A DNA stretch of 23,371 bases from contig CADBNG010000357.1 in NCBI GenBank assembly GCA_902795985.1, positions 1 to 23,371 on the forward strand, in the 5' to 3' direction. Made by a program: the position numbers and the translations under genes. The stretch comes from an uncultured Lachnospiraceae bacterium. GTDB lineage: Bacteria > Bacillota_A > Clostridia > Lachnospirales > Lachnospiraceae. The first letter of the stretch is position 1, and every line of letters starts with the position of its first letter. The notes below the pieces were generated by a model that worked only from the letters and a program-made list of their open reading frames with translations, was not told where the DNA came from and searched no databases. Of the stretch, positions 16,621-23,371 are shown piece by piece.

Positions 16621-17268
16621 TCAGCACTCCACCAGATTCTCTGCGATCTGTATGATTCCCCGGTAATCCAGCTCCGGCGCGCTTGCCAGTTCCTGAAGCT
16701 TCTGAAGTCTTTCTTCGGAATAGATCAGGTCCGTGCGGCCGAGCCGGCTGATGAGCCGGCTGACTTCCCGCTGAATGGACGGGCGGTCCTTCTTCAGCCG
16801 GGCATAAAGATCCAGCCGCTCCACCCTCTTTCCGATCTTAAGGATGTTCCGGGTATTCTCATCGTCGATCTGGTCGTCCACGCAGCCCCAGAAGGCCAGC
16901 AGCGCATCGGTGATCTTCTGGAACTGAAGGAGCGGCGCCTCGCTGCGCCTGGCGGAATTCATCTCATAAATCGCGATCTGGATGAAGGCGAGCGTTTCGC
17001 TGCCGATCTCCTGACGCAGTTCAATGGCATTGTCATACGCGCGGTACAGGTTGGAGATGATGGAATTGGGATCATCCAGACTGAACGCGTAATTCTCGAT
17101 AAATTCATCCCTGTCTTTGTAGATGTTCGGGATCTCCAGGGATTCGCAGAAGCCCGTGCGGCCTCCGCCCTGTTCGATCAGCGTATCGAATGAAAGGGCA
17201 AACAGCCTGAGTGTCGTATAGACCCGTTCGGTATAGCGGCCCAGCCAGTACAGCTGGTCGGTGTTCAT
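16621..17268 (-). CDS. Alpha-E domain protein (short form)
   Basis: The 215-residue, all-helical protein starts MNTDQLYWLGRYTERVYTT, matching the LYWLGRYxER signature at the N-terminus of the alpha-E family (DUF403). ATG 17268 is chosen because it aligns with this signature and overlaps the previous stop codon (TAATG); an ATG at 17286 would add six residues. Family members are commonly near 300 residues, so this one is short, although the frame is intact and ends in the expected place. Alpha-E proteins occur almost always beside circularly permuted ATP-grasp and transglutaminase-like genes; their biochemical role is not established. Confidence 0.85.
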   Translation of the reverse strand: MNTDQLYWLGRYTERVYTTLRLFALSFDTLIEQGGGRTGFCESLEIPNIYKDRDEFIENYAFSLDDPNSIISNLYRAYDNAIELRQEIGSETLAFIQIAIYEMNSARRSEAPLLQFQKITDALLAFWGCVDDQIDDENTRNILKIGKRVERLDLYARLKKDRPSIQREVSRLISRLGRTDLIYSEERLQKLQELASAPELDYRGIIQIAENLVEC

Positions 17269-18590
17269 TACTGACTTAATACCCATGTGTCCTTAAAACC
17301 TCCTCCCTGCGAAGAATTGACAATGAAAGAATCCGGGTTCCGGGAAAAGCGCGTCAAGCCGCTTTTCCAGACAACAGGTTCGTCACTGCACAGGACAAAC
17401 GCCCGCAGATCGGCTTTGCGCTCCACCTGGCCGTCCTTTTCCAGAATCGGGATATCGCAGAAATCGATGACCTCCTGCGCGATAAAGCGCCGGGGCTCCG
17501 CCAGGATCATGGAAATAAAGCGTTCTTTTTCTTCCGCGCTCAGCTTGCTTCCGAACACGACACCGTAGCCGCCGGCCTCTGCCACGTCCTTGATAACCAG
17601 CGTGTCAAAATGATCCAGGACATATTTCCTGTCTTCCTCGTAGAAGGGAAGGTAGGTCGGCGCATTGTTCAGGATGGGTTCTTCGTCGAGATAGTATCGG
17701 ATCATCTTCGGAACGAAGTAATAGATGCCCTTATCATCGGCAATGCCATTTCCGGGCGTATTCAGCAGGGCAACGTTGCCCTTGCGGTAAATATCAAAGA
17801 TATGCGGTATGCCGATCAGAGATTCCGGATTGAACGTCAGCGGATCCATGTACTCATCGGAAATGCGGCGGTAAACGGCGCCGACGCGCTCCCTCCGGCC
17901 GGCATAGCCCGTGAAGTAGAGGTAATCGCCTTCTGCTTCCAGGTCTTTGCAGGTGACGAGCGGAATGCCCATCCGCTCCGCCAGATAGGAATGTTCAAAA
18001 TAGGCCGCGTTGTATCTTCCCGGTGTCAGGACTACGCTGATGCCGCCCGTATTCACATAATCCAGGACTGCCTTGAGCAGCTGCGGATAGTTGCGGTTAT
18101 CCTCGATCGGGGTGTCATGGAAGGTGCGCGGGCTGCACAGGCGTTCCAGGCCCCGGACGATGGTCGGATAAGAAGCCCCGGACGGAACCCGGAGATTGTC
18201 TTCCAGAACATACCAGATCCCATCCTTTCCCAGGACAAGATCGATGCCGGAAACATGGGAATACACTTCCTGCGGCGGAACGATCCCTTCGCAGGGAGCC
18301 AGATACCCGCTGGCGGCATAAACAAAATCGGCAGGAACGACTCCGTCCGCAATGATCTTTTTCTCGTTGTAGACGTCCCGGAGAAACAGGTTCAGGGCCT
18401 TCACCCGCTGTTTCAGCCCGCGTTCCAGATAGGCAAATTCCTCTTTCCCGATGATTCTGGGGATCGGATCATAGGGGAACAGCTGCTCCTGGAAGGTTCC
18501 GTTCTTATAGATGCCGAATTTGACGCCGTATCGGGCCAGCTGACCGTTGATGTCACTGGTGCTGGCCAGCAGTTTGTCGAGATTCACCAT
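17268..18590 (-). CDS. Circularly permuted ATP-grasp protein (DUF404/DUF407 type)
   Basis: The 440-residue protein shows the hallmarks of the circularly permuted ATP-grasp family: YVLEDNLRVPSGASY (about 150-164), EHSYLAERMG, NVALLNTPGNGIADDKG, LVIKDVAEAGGYGV and RKADLRAFVL. The start at ATG 18590 is preferred over the longer frame to 18635 because AAAGGAG lies 9 bases before it. This family is predicted to form amide or peptide bonds using ATP and is encoded with alpha-E and transglutaminase-like proteins, as here. It is the first gene of a five-gene - strand operon with junctions of 16 bases or less. The product of the pathway is not known for the family. Confidence 0.88.
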   Translation of the reverse strand: MVNLDKLLASTSDINGQLARYGVKFGIYKNGTFQEQLFPYDPIPRIIGKEEFAYLERGLKQRVKALNLFLRDVYNEKKIIADGVVPADFVYAASGYLAPCEGIVPPQEVYSHVSGIDLVLGKDGIWYVLEDNLRVPSGASYPTIVRGLERLCSPRTFHDTPIEDNRNYPQLLKAVLDYVNTGGISVVLTPGRYNAAYFEHSYLAERMGIPLVTCKDLEAEGDYLYFTGYAGRRERVGAVYRRISDEYMDPLTFNPESLIGIPHIFDIYRKGNVALLNTPGNGIADDKGIYYFVPKMIRYYLDEEPILNNAPTYLPFYEEDRKYVLDHFDTLVIKDVAEAGGYGVVFGSKLSAEEKERFISMILAEPRRFIAQEVIDFCDIPILEKDGQVERKADLRAFVLCSDEPVVWKSGLTRFSRNPDSFIVNSSQGGGFKDTWVLSQ

Positions 18591-18606
18591 TCCGGCACAC
18601 TCCTTT

Positions 18607-18635
18607 CGTGTAAGAATCCGCAGTCGGCAGGTCAA
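18607..18635 (-). promoter_or_regulatory. Possible promoter of the alpha-E/ATP-grasp operon
   Basis: On the - strand TTGACC (18635-18630) is followed after 17 bp by TACACG (18612-18607), a poor -10. The good -35 and the location just upstream of the first gene are the support, but the leader would be only about 10 bases. Confidence 0.3.
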
Positions 18636-18655
18636 GCGATTTTTAACGGAAACAA

Positions 18656-18684
18656 GGGCGAATTACATGAAAATGAAAACGCCC
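18656..18684 (-). terminator. Possible terminator after the yqeG-like gene
   Basis: GGGCG (18656-18660) pairs with CGCCC (18680-18684) around an AT-rich loop, and TTGTTT follows on the - strand. The stem is short. It lies between the yqeG-like gene and the next - strand operon. Confidence 0.35.
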
Positions 18685-18702
18685 CCGCTTTCCGCTGTTT
18701 TC

Positions 18703-19206
18703 TTATTGTTCGTTTTCCCGGTAAAACAGGAGAACAATCCATTCCAGAATTCTCTTCAGATGAATCTGGATCTCTTCGCGGAAATAAAGGCGTTTCACCA
18801 GAATGCTGTGGATTCCGGCGCGGTTCGCTCCCCAGGTGTCGGTAAAGATCTGATCCCCGATAAAGCAGACCTGAGCGGCGGAAAGGCCCATCTCCTCACA
18901 GGCTTTCTGATAGCCGCGGCCGGAAGGCTTTCCGGCTTTGCAGATGTACCGGCTGTTCACCGCTTCGGCGAACGGACGGACCCGCGGCTCGTCATTGTTG
19001 GAAATCAGGCAGGTTTCAAAACCGATGGAATGAAGCGTATCAAACAGGGCAATGGCCCTCGGATCCGCCGGCGCCCCATGCCCCACCAGGGTATTATCGA
19101 TATCAAACAGCAGGCCGCGGTATCCCTGTTCATACAGGCGGCCGAAATCCATCTGATAAACCGATTCTTCCCGGCGGTCCGGGAGCAGCGGTGAAAAAAG
19201 GCCCAT
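18703..19206 (-). CDS. YqeG-family HAD phosphatase
   Basis: The 167-residue protein has the HAD motifs in order: LLFDIDNTLV (nucleophile D35 and D37), ISNN (about 69-72), a GKP segment near 91 and GDQIFTDTWGANRAG (about 116-130). Length and motif spacing fit the YqeG (HAD IIIA) family, common in Bacillota and with no settled substrate. The start has AGGAGAG 6 bases upstream and lies 21 bases after the alaA stop codon, so it is probably the last gene of the uppP-to-alaA transcript. Confidence 0.88.
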   Translation of the reverse strand: MGLFSPLLPDRREESVYQMDFGRLYEQGYRGLLFDIDNTLVGHGAPADPRAIALFDTLHSIGFETCLISNNDEPRVRPFAEAVNSRYICKAGKPSGRGYQKACEEMGLSAAQVCFIGDQIFTDTWGANRAGIHSILVKRLYFREEIQIHLKRILEWIVLLFYRENEQ

Positions 19207-19227
19207 GCTCTTCTCTCCTGCCGTTCT

Positions 19228-20445
19228 TTACTGATGATACGTGGAAAGGAAGTCCGCCAGACGGGTCATGCTTTCCTCCAGAATGTGCTGGTTCGCCAGG
19301 AAAACGATCCGGAAATGATCCGGCCGGATCCAGTTGAAGCCCTTTCCATGAACGATCAGCACCTGCTTTTCGTGCAGCAGGTCAAAGGCAAACTGTTCGT
19401 CGTCCTTGATGCCGAAGGTCTCAAAATCCAGCTTCGGGAAAATATAAAACGCCGCTTTGGGTTTTACAAAACTGACCCCCGGAATGTCGGAAAGCGCGCG
19501 GCAGATATACTGCATCTGTTCATAGATACGTCCGCCCGGCCTGATATGCCGCTGACAGGTCTGCCAGCCGCCGAGGGCGGTCTGAACGATGGCCTGCGCC
19601 GGAACATTGGAACAGAGCCGCATGTTCGACAGCATGTTCAGGCCTTCGATATAGTCTTTCGCGATCTCTTTATTTCCGGACAGAACCATCCATCCGATCC
19701 GGAAGCCCGCCACCATATGGGATTTGGACAGTCCCGAAAACGTCACGCAGAACAGCTCCGGCGGCGCGATCGAGGCAATGGAAACATGCTCCCGGTCGTC
19801 AAAAAGCAGCCGGTCATAAATCTCGTCGGAAAAGATCATCAGATCATGATCCAGCGCCAGCCGGATAATCTTTTCCAGAATTTCCTTCGGATAAAGCGCT
19901 CCGGTCGGATTATTCGGGTTGATGACCACGATCGCTTTCGTTTTATCGGTTATTTTCGACTCCATATCCGCAATATCCGGATACCAGTCGGACTGTTCGT
20001 CGCAGATATAATGAACCGCATTGCCCCCGGCCAGCGTAACGCAGGCGGTCCATAACGGATAATCCGGCGCCGGGATCAGCACTTCATCCCCGTCATCCAG
20101 CAGCGCGTTCATGGAAAGCTGGATCAGTTCGCTGACACCGTTTCCGGTATAAATATCCCTCACTTTCACATTCTGAACGCCCTTCAGCTGATAATACTGC
20201 ATGATGGCTTTCCGGGCCGAAAACAGGCCCTTGGAATCGGAATATCCCTGGGTGTCCGGCACATTGGCGATCATGTCCTCGATAATCTCATCCGGGGCGG
20301 AAAAGCCGAAGGGGGCAGGATTGCCGATGTTCAGCTTGATGATCTTTTTCCCGGCTTCCTCCATGCGGCTCGCTTCCTCAAGGACCGGTCCGCGGACGTC
20401 GTAAAGCACATGATCCAGTTTCTGTGATTTGCTGAATGTTCTCAT
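19228..20445 (-). CDS. alaA: AlaA-like alanine aminotransferase
   Basis: The 405-residue class I aminotransferase has the same length as E. coli AlaA and close resemblance throughout: NIGNPAPFGF near the N-terminus, YTGNGVSELI for phosphate binding, NPNNPTGALY, FSDEIYDRL with PLP-binding D207, SGLSKSHMVAGFRIGW with Schiff-base K241 and R249, and a C-terminal FRIVFL with the substrate carboxylate Arg. It should interconvert pyruvate and glutamate with alanine and 2-oxoglutarate. Its ATG overlaps the nrdR stop codon (ATGA). The symbol rests on overall similarity; another glutamate-pyruvate-type specificity is possible. Confidence 0.88.
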   Translation of the reverse strand: MRTFSKSQKLDHVLYDVRGPVLEEASRMEEAGKKIIKLNIGNPAPFGFSAPDEIIEDMIANVPDTQGYSDSKGLFSARKAIMQYYQLKGVQNVKVRDIYTGNGVSELIQLSMNALLDDGDEVLIPAPDYPLWTACVTLAGGNAVHYICDEQSDWYPDIADMESKITDKTKAIVVINPNNPTGALYPKEILEKIIRLALDHDLMIFSDEIYDRLLFDDREHVSIASIAPPELFCVTFSGLSKSHMVAGFRIGWMVLSGNKEIAKDYIEGLNMLSNMRLCSNVPAQAIVQTALGGWQTCQRHIRPGGRIYEQMQYICRALSDIPGVSFVKPKAAFYIFPKLDFETFGIKDDEQFAFDLLHEKQVLIVHGKGFNWIRPDHFRIVFLANQHILEESMTRLADFLSTYHQ

Positions 20446-20924
20446 TTTGTCCCTTCTTTCGCTGCTTTTTCCCTGGATTTCTGGAACTGGATCAGCTCCT
20501 CCATGAAGGTATCCACGTCCGTAAACTCCCGGTATACCGAAGCGAAACGGACATAGGCAACCGGATCCAGGCCCCGCAGCTTTGTCATGATCAGTTCGCC
20601 GATAAAGGAACTGGGAATCTCCTTTTCCTCCCGGCTGAATACTTCGGTCTCGACGCTGTCCACCAGATCCGCGATCTGCGCCGCGGAAACCGGCCTTTTG
20701 TGACAGGCGCGCAGTACGCCCGCTTCAATCTTCGCGCGGTCATACTGTTCCCGGTTCCGGTCCTTCTTCACGACGATAACCGGGATGGTTTCAATCTTTT
20801 CATAGGTCGTAAACCGCTTGGAGCAGTTTTCGCATTTTCTTCTTCTGCGGATGGAATTGTTGTCCTCAACCGGACGGGAATCCACGACGCTCGTGTTATC
20901 GGAGTTGCAAAACGGACATCTCAT
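20442..20924 (-). CDS. nrdR: NrdR, transcriptional repressor of ribonucleotide reductase genes
   Basis: The 160-residue protein begins MRCPFCNSDNTSVVDSR, the invariant NrdR N-terminus, with zinc-ribbon C3, C6, C31 and C34, followed by RRRRKCENCSKRFTTYE and an ATP-cone domain (about 49-139). NrdR senses (d)ATP and represses ribonucleotide reductase operons through paired NrdR boxes. The start at 20924 is fixed by this conserved N-terminus; the longer open frame to 21131 runs into the xpt gene and is ignored. No reductase gene is present in the window. It is separated from xpt by 88 bases and overlaps alaA by 4 bases. Confidence 0.96.
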   Translation of the reverse strand: MRCPFCNSDNTSVVDSRPVEDNNSIRRRRKCENCSKRFTTYEKIETIPVIVVKKDRNREQYDRAKIEAGVLRACHKRPVSAAQIADLVDSVETEVFSREEKEIPSSFIGELIMTKLRGLDPVAYVRFASVYREFTDVDTFMEELIQFQKSREKAAKEGTK

Positions 20925-21012
20925 GACTCTCGCACCCTTTCCCCTTTTTATTAATTTTCCTTCAAGCTGCCAAAATCCGGACGGTACACCGGTATTCTTT
21001 CCTTTTCCCGGA

Positions 21013-21597
21013 TCAGTCCCGGAAGGTAATCGTCCCGGTCTGATCATCCATACGGTCAATGATCGCCAGCGATTCCACCCGGACGCCCTTTGCGCGAAGA
21101 CGGCTGCCTCCGTTCTGATACCCTTTTTCAATCACGATTCCCGCTCCTGCCAGCCGGGCGCCGGCACTGCTCACGATTTCCGCCAGTCCTTCCAGCGCGC
21201 AGCCGTTGGCCAGAAAATCGTCGATAATCAGGATCGTGTCGTCGGGATGAATGTATTTTTTTGAAACGATCACGTCATAGATTCTTCCGTGGGTGAACGA
21301 CTGAATCTTTGCGGTATAGACCTCACCGTCGATATTGCGCGACTCGGTCTTCTTCGCAAACACCACAGGAACCCCGAAATAACGGGCGGCAATGCAGGCA
21401 ATGCCGATTCCCGAAGCTTCAATCGTCAGGATCCGGGTGATCTTTTCCCCGTCAAACCGGCGGCGGAATTCCTTTCCGATTTCCTCAAACAGGGCAATAT
21501 CCATCTGATGATTCAGAAAACTGTCCACTTTCAGGACGTCGCCGTCCTTCACCACTCCGTCCCGGAGAATGCGTTCCTCCAGAAGTTTCATTCCCAT
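21013..21597 (-). CDS. xpt: Xanthine phosphoribosyltransferase
   Basis: The 194-residue protein matches Xpt throughout: KVDSFLNHQMD (about 22-32), TIEASGIG, PVVFAKK, the PRPP-binding loop ILIIDDFLANG (about 122-132) and GIVIEKGYQ. It converts xanthine and PRPP to XMP in purine salvage. ATG 21597 has GAGGG 7 bases upstream; ATG 21591, giving the common MKLLEERI start, is an alternative. The gene starts 26 bases after the small membrane protein gene, leaving no room for the guanine riboswitch found before xpt in Bacillus. Confidence 0.94.
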   Translation of the reverse strand: MGMKLLEERILRDGVVKDGDVLKVDSFLNHQMDIALFEEIGKEFRRRFDGEKITRILTIEASGIGIACIAARYFGVPVVFAKKTESRNIDGEVYTAKIQSFTHGRIYDVIVSKKYIHPDDTILIIDDFLANGCALEGLAEIVSSAGARLAGAGIVIEKGYQNGGSRLRAKGVRVESLAIIDRMDDQTGTITFRD

Positions 21598-21623
21598 TGC
21601 TCTTCCCTCTTTGCTTTTTATTA

Positions 21624-22094
21624 TCAGGACCGGGCAAGATGCAGTACGCCGGCAGAAGCCATGCCCATGATGATCCCGGCAAGCAGGACGCCCAGCATCA
21701 CGGCGATCACGCTTTTCTTAAAATCCATATTCAGGATACTGGCGGCCAGGGTGCCCGTCCAGGCCCCCGTACCCGGCAGCGGAATCCCGACAAACAGCAT
21801 CAGCGCCAGAAACGTTCCGCCCCCGGCCTTTGCCATCAGCTTCTTTCCTCCGGATTCACCCTTTTTCAGGCAGAAGGTAAAAAACTTTCCGATGTATTTC
21901 TTGTCCTGGCCCCATACCAGGATCTTTCTCGCAAAGAAATAAATAAAAGGCACCGGAATCATGTTGCCGATGACTGCGACAATATACGCCTGCAGCATCG
22001 GAACGCCCATAGCGGTGGCGACGGGAATCGCGCCGCGGAGCTCCACAACCGGTACCATGGATATCAGGAACGTAATAAGATACTGTTTGAACAT
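21624..22094 (-). CDS. COG2426-type small membrane protein (annotated 'small multidrug export')
   Basis: The 156-residue, highly hydrophobic protein has the family signatures SMVPVVELRGAIP (12-24) and LFVGIPLPGTGAWTGTLAAS (about 100-119) and several membrane helices. The family name 'small multi-drug export' is historic; transport has not been well shown, and the two motif loops resemble the re-entrant loops of DedA-type proteins. AGAGG lies 6 bases before the start, touching the uppP stop, so the gene is coupled to uppP. Linkage to an undecaprenyl-pyrophosphate phosphatase makes a lipid-carrier-related role an attractive inference. Confidence 0.82.
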   Translation of the reverse strand: MFKQYLITFLISMVPVVELRGAIPVATAMGVPMLQAYIVAVIGNMIPVPFIYFFARKILVWGQDKKYIGKFFTFCLKKGESGGKKLMAKAGGGTFLALMLFVGIPLPGTGAWTGTLAASILNMDFKKSVIAVMLGVLLAGIIMGMASAGVLHLARS

Positions 22095-22103
22095 AGTTTC
22101 CTC

Positions 22104-22997
22104 TCAAAGAACTCCCGCCAGCACACAGATCAGGACAACCAGGCCCAGTGCAATGCGGTAATAGCCGAACACTTTGAAATCATGCCGGCGGACATAATTC
22201 ATCAGGAACCGGACGACCAGCATGGAAACGCTGAACGCGATGACCATTCCCAGGAGCAGGCATCCCAGCTCGATCGTGGTGAAATGAAAGCCGAATTTGA
22301 ACAGCTTGATCACCGAAGCGCCGAGCATGGCCGGGATCGCCATATAAAACGTATACTGCGCCGCGCAGGTCCGGGACAGCCCGATCAGCAGGCCGCCGAT
22401 GATCGTAATGCCGGAACGGGACGTTCCCGGAACCAGTGCCAGAGCCTGGAAGCAACCGATCAGAAACGCCGCGAGGAACGAGATCTGGGGGATCCGCGTG
22501 ATTTTCGGATTACGGTTCCTGTTCCGCATTTCAAGCAGGATGAACACCGCGCCGTAAAAAATCAGGACAATGGCCACGGGTACGGGTTTATGCAGATGCT
22601 CCTCAAACCAATCCTCGAACAGGACGCCCACCACAAGGGCCGGAATCGACGAAACCGCGATCTTCAGCCAGAGGATGATCTTATCCATGTACAGGTAATT
22701 GTCGGCAAAACGCTGAAAGCGGCCGAAGCTGCCGTTGTAATCCGCATTGGTAAACTGGCTGTACAGAGGGGCTTTCGCGCGGGTATGGAACGGCCACAGC
22801 CGTTTGAAAAAGATGACCACCACCGCCAGGATCGCTCCCAGCTGGATCACAACATTGAACATTTCCATGTATTCCGCGGAAAAGCCGGGCGCAAGAAGAT
22901 TTCCGAAGAGCACCAGATGTCCTGTACTGCTCACCGGAAGCCATTCCGTGACTCCTTCTACAATTCCGAGAATGATGACTTTTATCAGATCCAGCAT
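22104..22997 (-). CDS. uppP: Undecaprenyl-diphosphatase (BacA type)
   Basis: The 297-residue integral membrane protein carries both catalytic signatures of UppP: EGVTEWLPVSSTGHL (14-28) and LVPGTSRSG (about 187-195), with hydrophobic helices throughout. It removes a phosphate from undecaprenyl diphosphate, recycling the lipid carrier for peptidoglycan and surface glycans and giving bacitracin tolerance. ATG 22997 has an AGGGA-type site close upstream. It is the first gene of the - strand run uppP-COG2426-xpt-nrdR-alaA-yqeG, behind a strong promoter. Confidence 0.95.
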   Translation of the reverse strand: MLDLIKVIILGIVEGVTEWLPVSSTGHLVLFGNLLAPGFSAEYMEMFNVVIQLGAILAVVVIFFKRLWPFHTRAKAPLYSQFTNADYNGSFGRFQRFADNYLYMDKIILWLKIAVSSIPALVVGVLFEDWFEEHLHKPVPVAIVLIFYGAVFILLEMRNRNRNPKITRIPQISFLAAFLIGCFQALALVPGTSRSGITIIGGLLIGLSRTCAAQYTFYMAIPAMLGASVIKLFKFGFHFTTIELGCLLLGMVIAFSVSMLVVRFLMNYVRRHDFKVFGYYRIALGLVVLICVLAGVL

Positions 22998-23029
22998 AAT
23001 CCCTACTCCGACTGACTGACTGATTTTTA

Positions 23030-23058
23030 ATTATACCTCAACCCCGTTCGGCCGTCAA
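23030..23058 (-). promoter_or_regulatory. Strong promoter upstream of uppP
   Basis: On the - strand TTGACG (23058-23053), a 17-bp spacer and TATAAT (23035-23030) give a near-consensus promoter about 33 bases before ATG 22997. The short leader contains three tandem copies of CAGT (about 23010-23022). Confidence 0.8.
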
Positions 23059-23093
23059 TCGAACGCCGGGGCTCTTCCCGTCACAGCACCTGT

Positions 23094-23144
23094 CAGGTAA
23101 TGATTGACAAATCATCTTCTATGAAATGGACTTATCATTACCTG
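23094..23144. repeat. 11-bp inverted repeat with a nested palindrome
   Basis: CAGGTAATGAT (23094-23104) is perfectly inverted at 23134-23144. Overlapping its left arm is a second palindrome, ATGATT-GACA-AATCAT (23100-23115). The block lies upstream of the uppP promoter and contains TTGACA (23104-23109) on + without a good -10. It could be an operator or an RNA hairpin; function unknown. Confidence 0.6.
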
Positions 23145-23177
23145 CAATCTCTCATCATACATACCCGTCCGCTTCTA

Positions 23178-23230
23178 AGAACAGGCCAGGGGCTTTCCTT
23201 TCTTTTTTCAGATGCCTGGCCTTGTGTTCT
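23178..23230. other. Interrupted hairpin in the right intergenic region
   Basis: AGAACA-GGCCAGG (23178-23190) pairs with CCTGGCC-ttg-TGTTCT (23215-23230), a 13-bp stem with one 3-base bulge and a 24-base pyrimidine-rich loop. No ribosome binding site or convincing frame is linked to it. Together with its neighbours it fills the 374-base stretch right of uppP, where I see no credible protein gene. Confidence 0.45.
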
Positions 23231-23279
23231 TTACCAATCCCGCTTCTTCCTTTTCAGCTGCCACAGCCAGATCAAAGGG

Positions 23280-23371
23280 TCTGTGCGTTCCCGGCGGCAT
23301 CAGCCAAAGGAGCGTGAAGACCGCGCGAGTACGTCCCTAGTCGCTCTGGCTGAGGGACGAAGACATAGAGC
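23280..23371 (+). ncRNA. Candidate structured RNA, cut by the window edge
   Basis: A nested helix can form: TCTGTG (23280-23285) with CATAGA (23364-23369), CGTTCCC (23286-23292) with GGGACG (23354-23359, one bulge), and TCAGCCA-aag-GAGCG (23300-23314) with CGCTCTGGCTGA (23342-23353, 12 pairs). One G-T pair in the outer helix favours the + strand. A competing hairpin CGTCCCT (23332-23338) with AGGGACG (23353-23359) excludes part of it. I do not recognise the family, and the 5' limit and strand are uncertain. Confidence 0.4.

Noticed and set aside
20925..21012. Promoter or terminator between xpt and nrdR.
   Set aside because: Only weak 4-bp CCGG pairing and poor hexamers are seen; nothing decisive.
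20925..21131. N-terminal extension of nrdR.
   Set aside because: The invariant NrdR start MRCPFC is at 20924; the extension overlaps xpt and has no NrdR homology.
21598..21623. Guanine riboswitch before xpt.
   Set aside because: Only 26 bases separate xpt from the upstream gene, too few for a purine aptamer.
23313..23340. Leader-peptide-like frame beginning with GTG behind AAAGGAG.
   Set aside because: Only one base separates the would-be ribosome binding site from the GTG, and the bases are better explained by helix pairing.
23300..23371. T-box riboswitch.
   Set aside because: ACCGCG and CGTCCCT resemble the T-box core, but the UGGN sequence is missing and no Stem I with a specifier loop is visible; kept only as an unidentified structured RNA.

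Overview
The window looks like a chromosomal segment of a fairly GC-rich Gram-positive, probably a gut or rumen Clostridia-type Bacillota. The grounds are a BspA-like leucine-rich surface protein family, a CsbB/YfhO-type glycosylation pair, the nrdR/xpt/uppP housekeeping genes, strong GGAGG-type ribosome binding sites and TTGACA/TATAAT promoters. No tRNA, rRNA, CRISPR array or insertion sequence was recognised. Taxonomy below phylum is not supported.

Left part (1-6823, + strand): two tandem paralogues encode very large secreted proteins. Each has an acidic Glu/Asp-rich spacer, BspA-type leucine-rich repeats, Ig-like repeats, a papain/C39-like cysteine-peptidase domain and a shared C-terminal module. 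The first is cut by the window edge.

Middle part (6880-13791): a YfhO-like polytopic membrane protein (- strand) is divergent from a pair of overlapping + strand genes. These are an ATP-grasp ligase and an unusual fusion of a second ATP-grasp domain with a fold-type-II PLP enzyme of the D-cysteine desulfhydrase/ACC deaminase type. A CsbB/GtrB-like polyprenyl-phosphate glycosyltransferase with its own strong promoter follows. I infer a cell-surface glycan modification locus in which an amino-acid-derived group may be made or ligated.

Right-middle part (13946-18590, - strand): a tightly packed five-gene operon encodes circularly permuted ATP-grasp, alpha-E protein, transglutaminase-like protease, AstE/aspartoacylase-like metalloenzyme and a second AstE-like protein that has lost its metal ligands. 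The first three are the known but poorly understood predicted peptide-synthesis/tagging set. The active-plus-degenerate deacylase pair joined to it is the most interesting new association here.

Right part (18703-22997, - strand): uppP, a COG2426 small membrane protein, xpt, nrdR, alaA and a YqeG-like HAD phosphatase run in one direction, with short gaps or overlaps, from a strong promoter upstream of uppP. The last 374 bases hold no convincing protein gene but contain inverted repeats and, at the very edge, a strongly foldable element with mutually exclusive pairings that may be a structured RNA. Three hairpins sharing the core GGGGAC-NNN-CCCC lie behind genes and look like a dispersed palindromic repeat family used as terminators.
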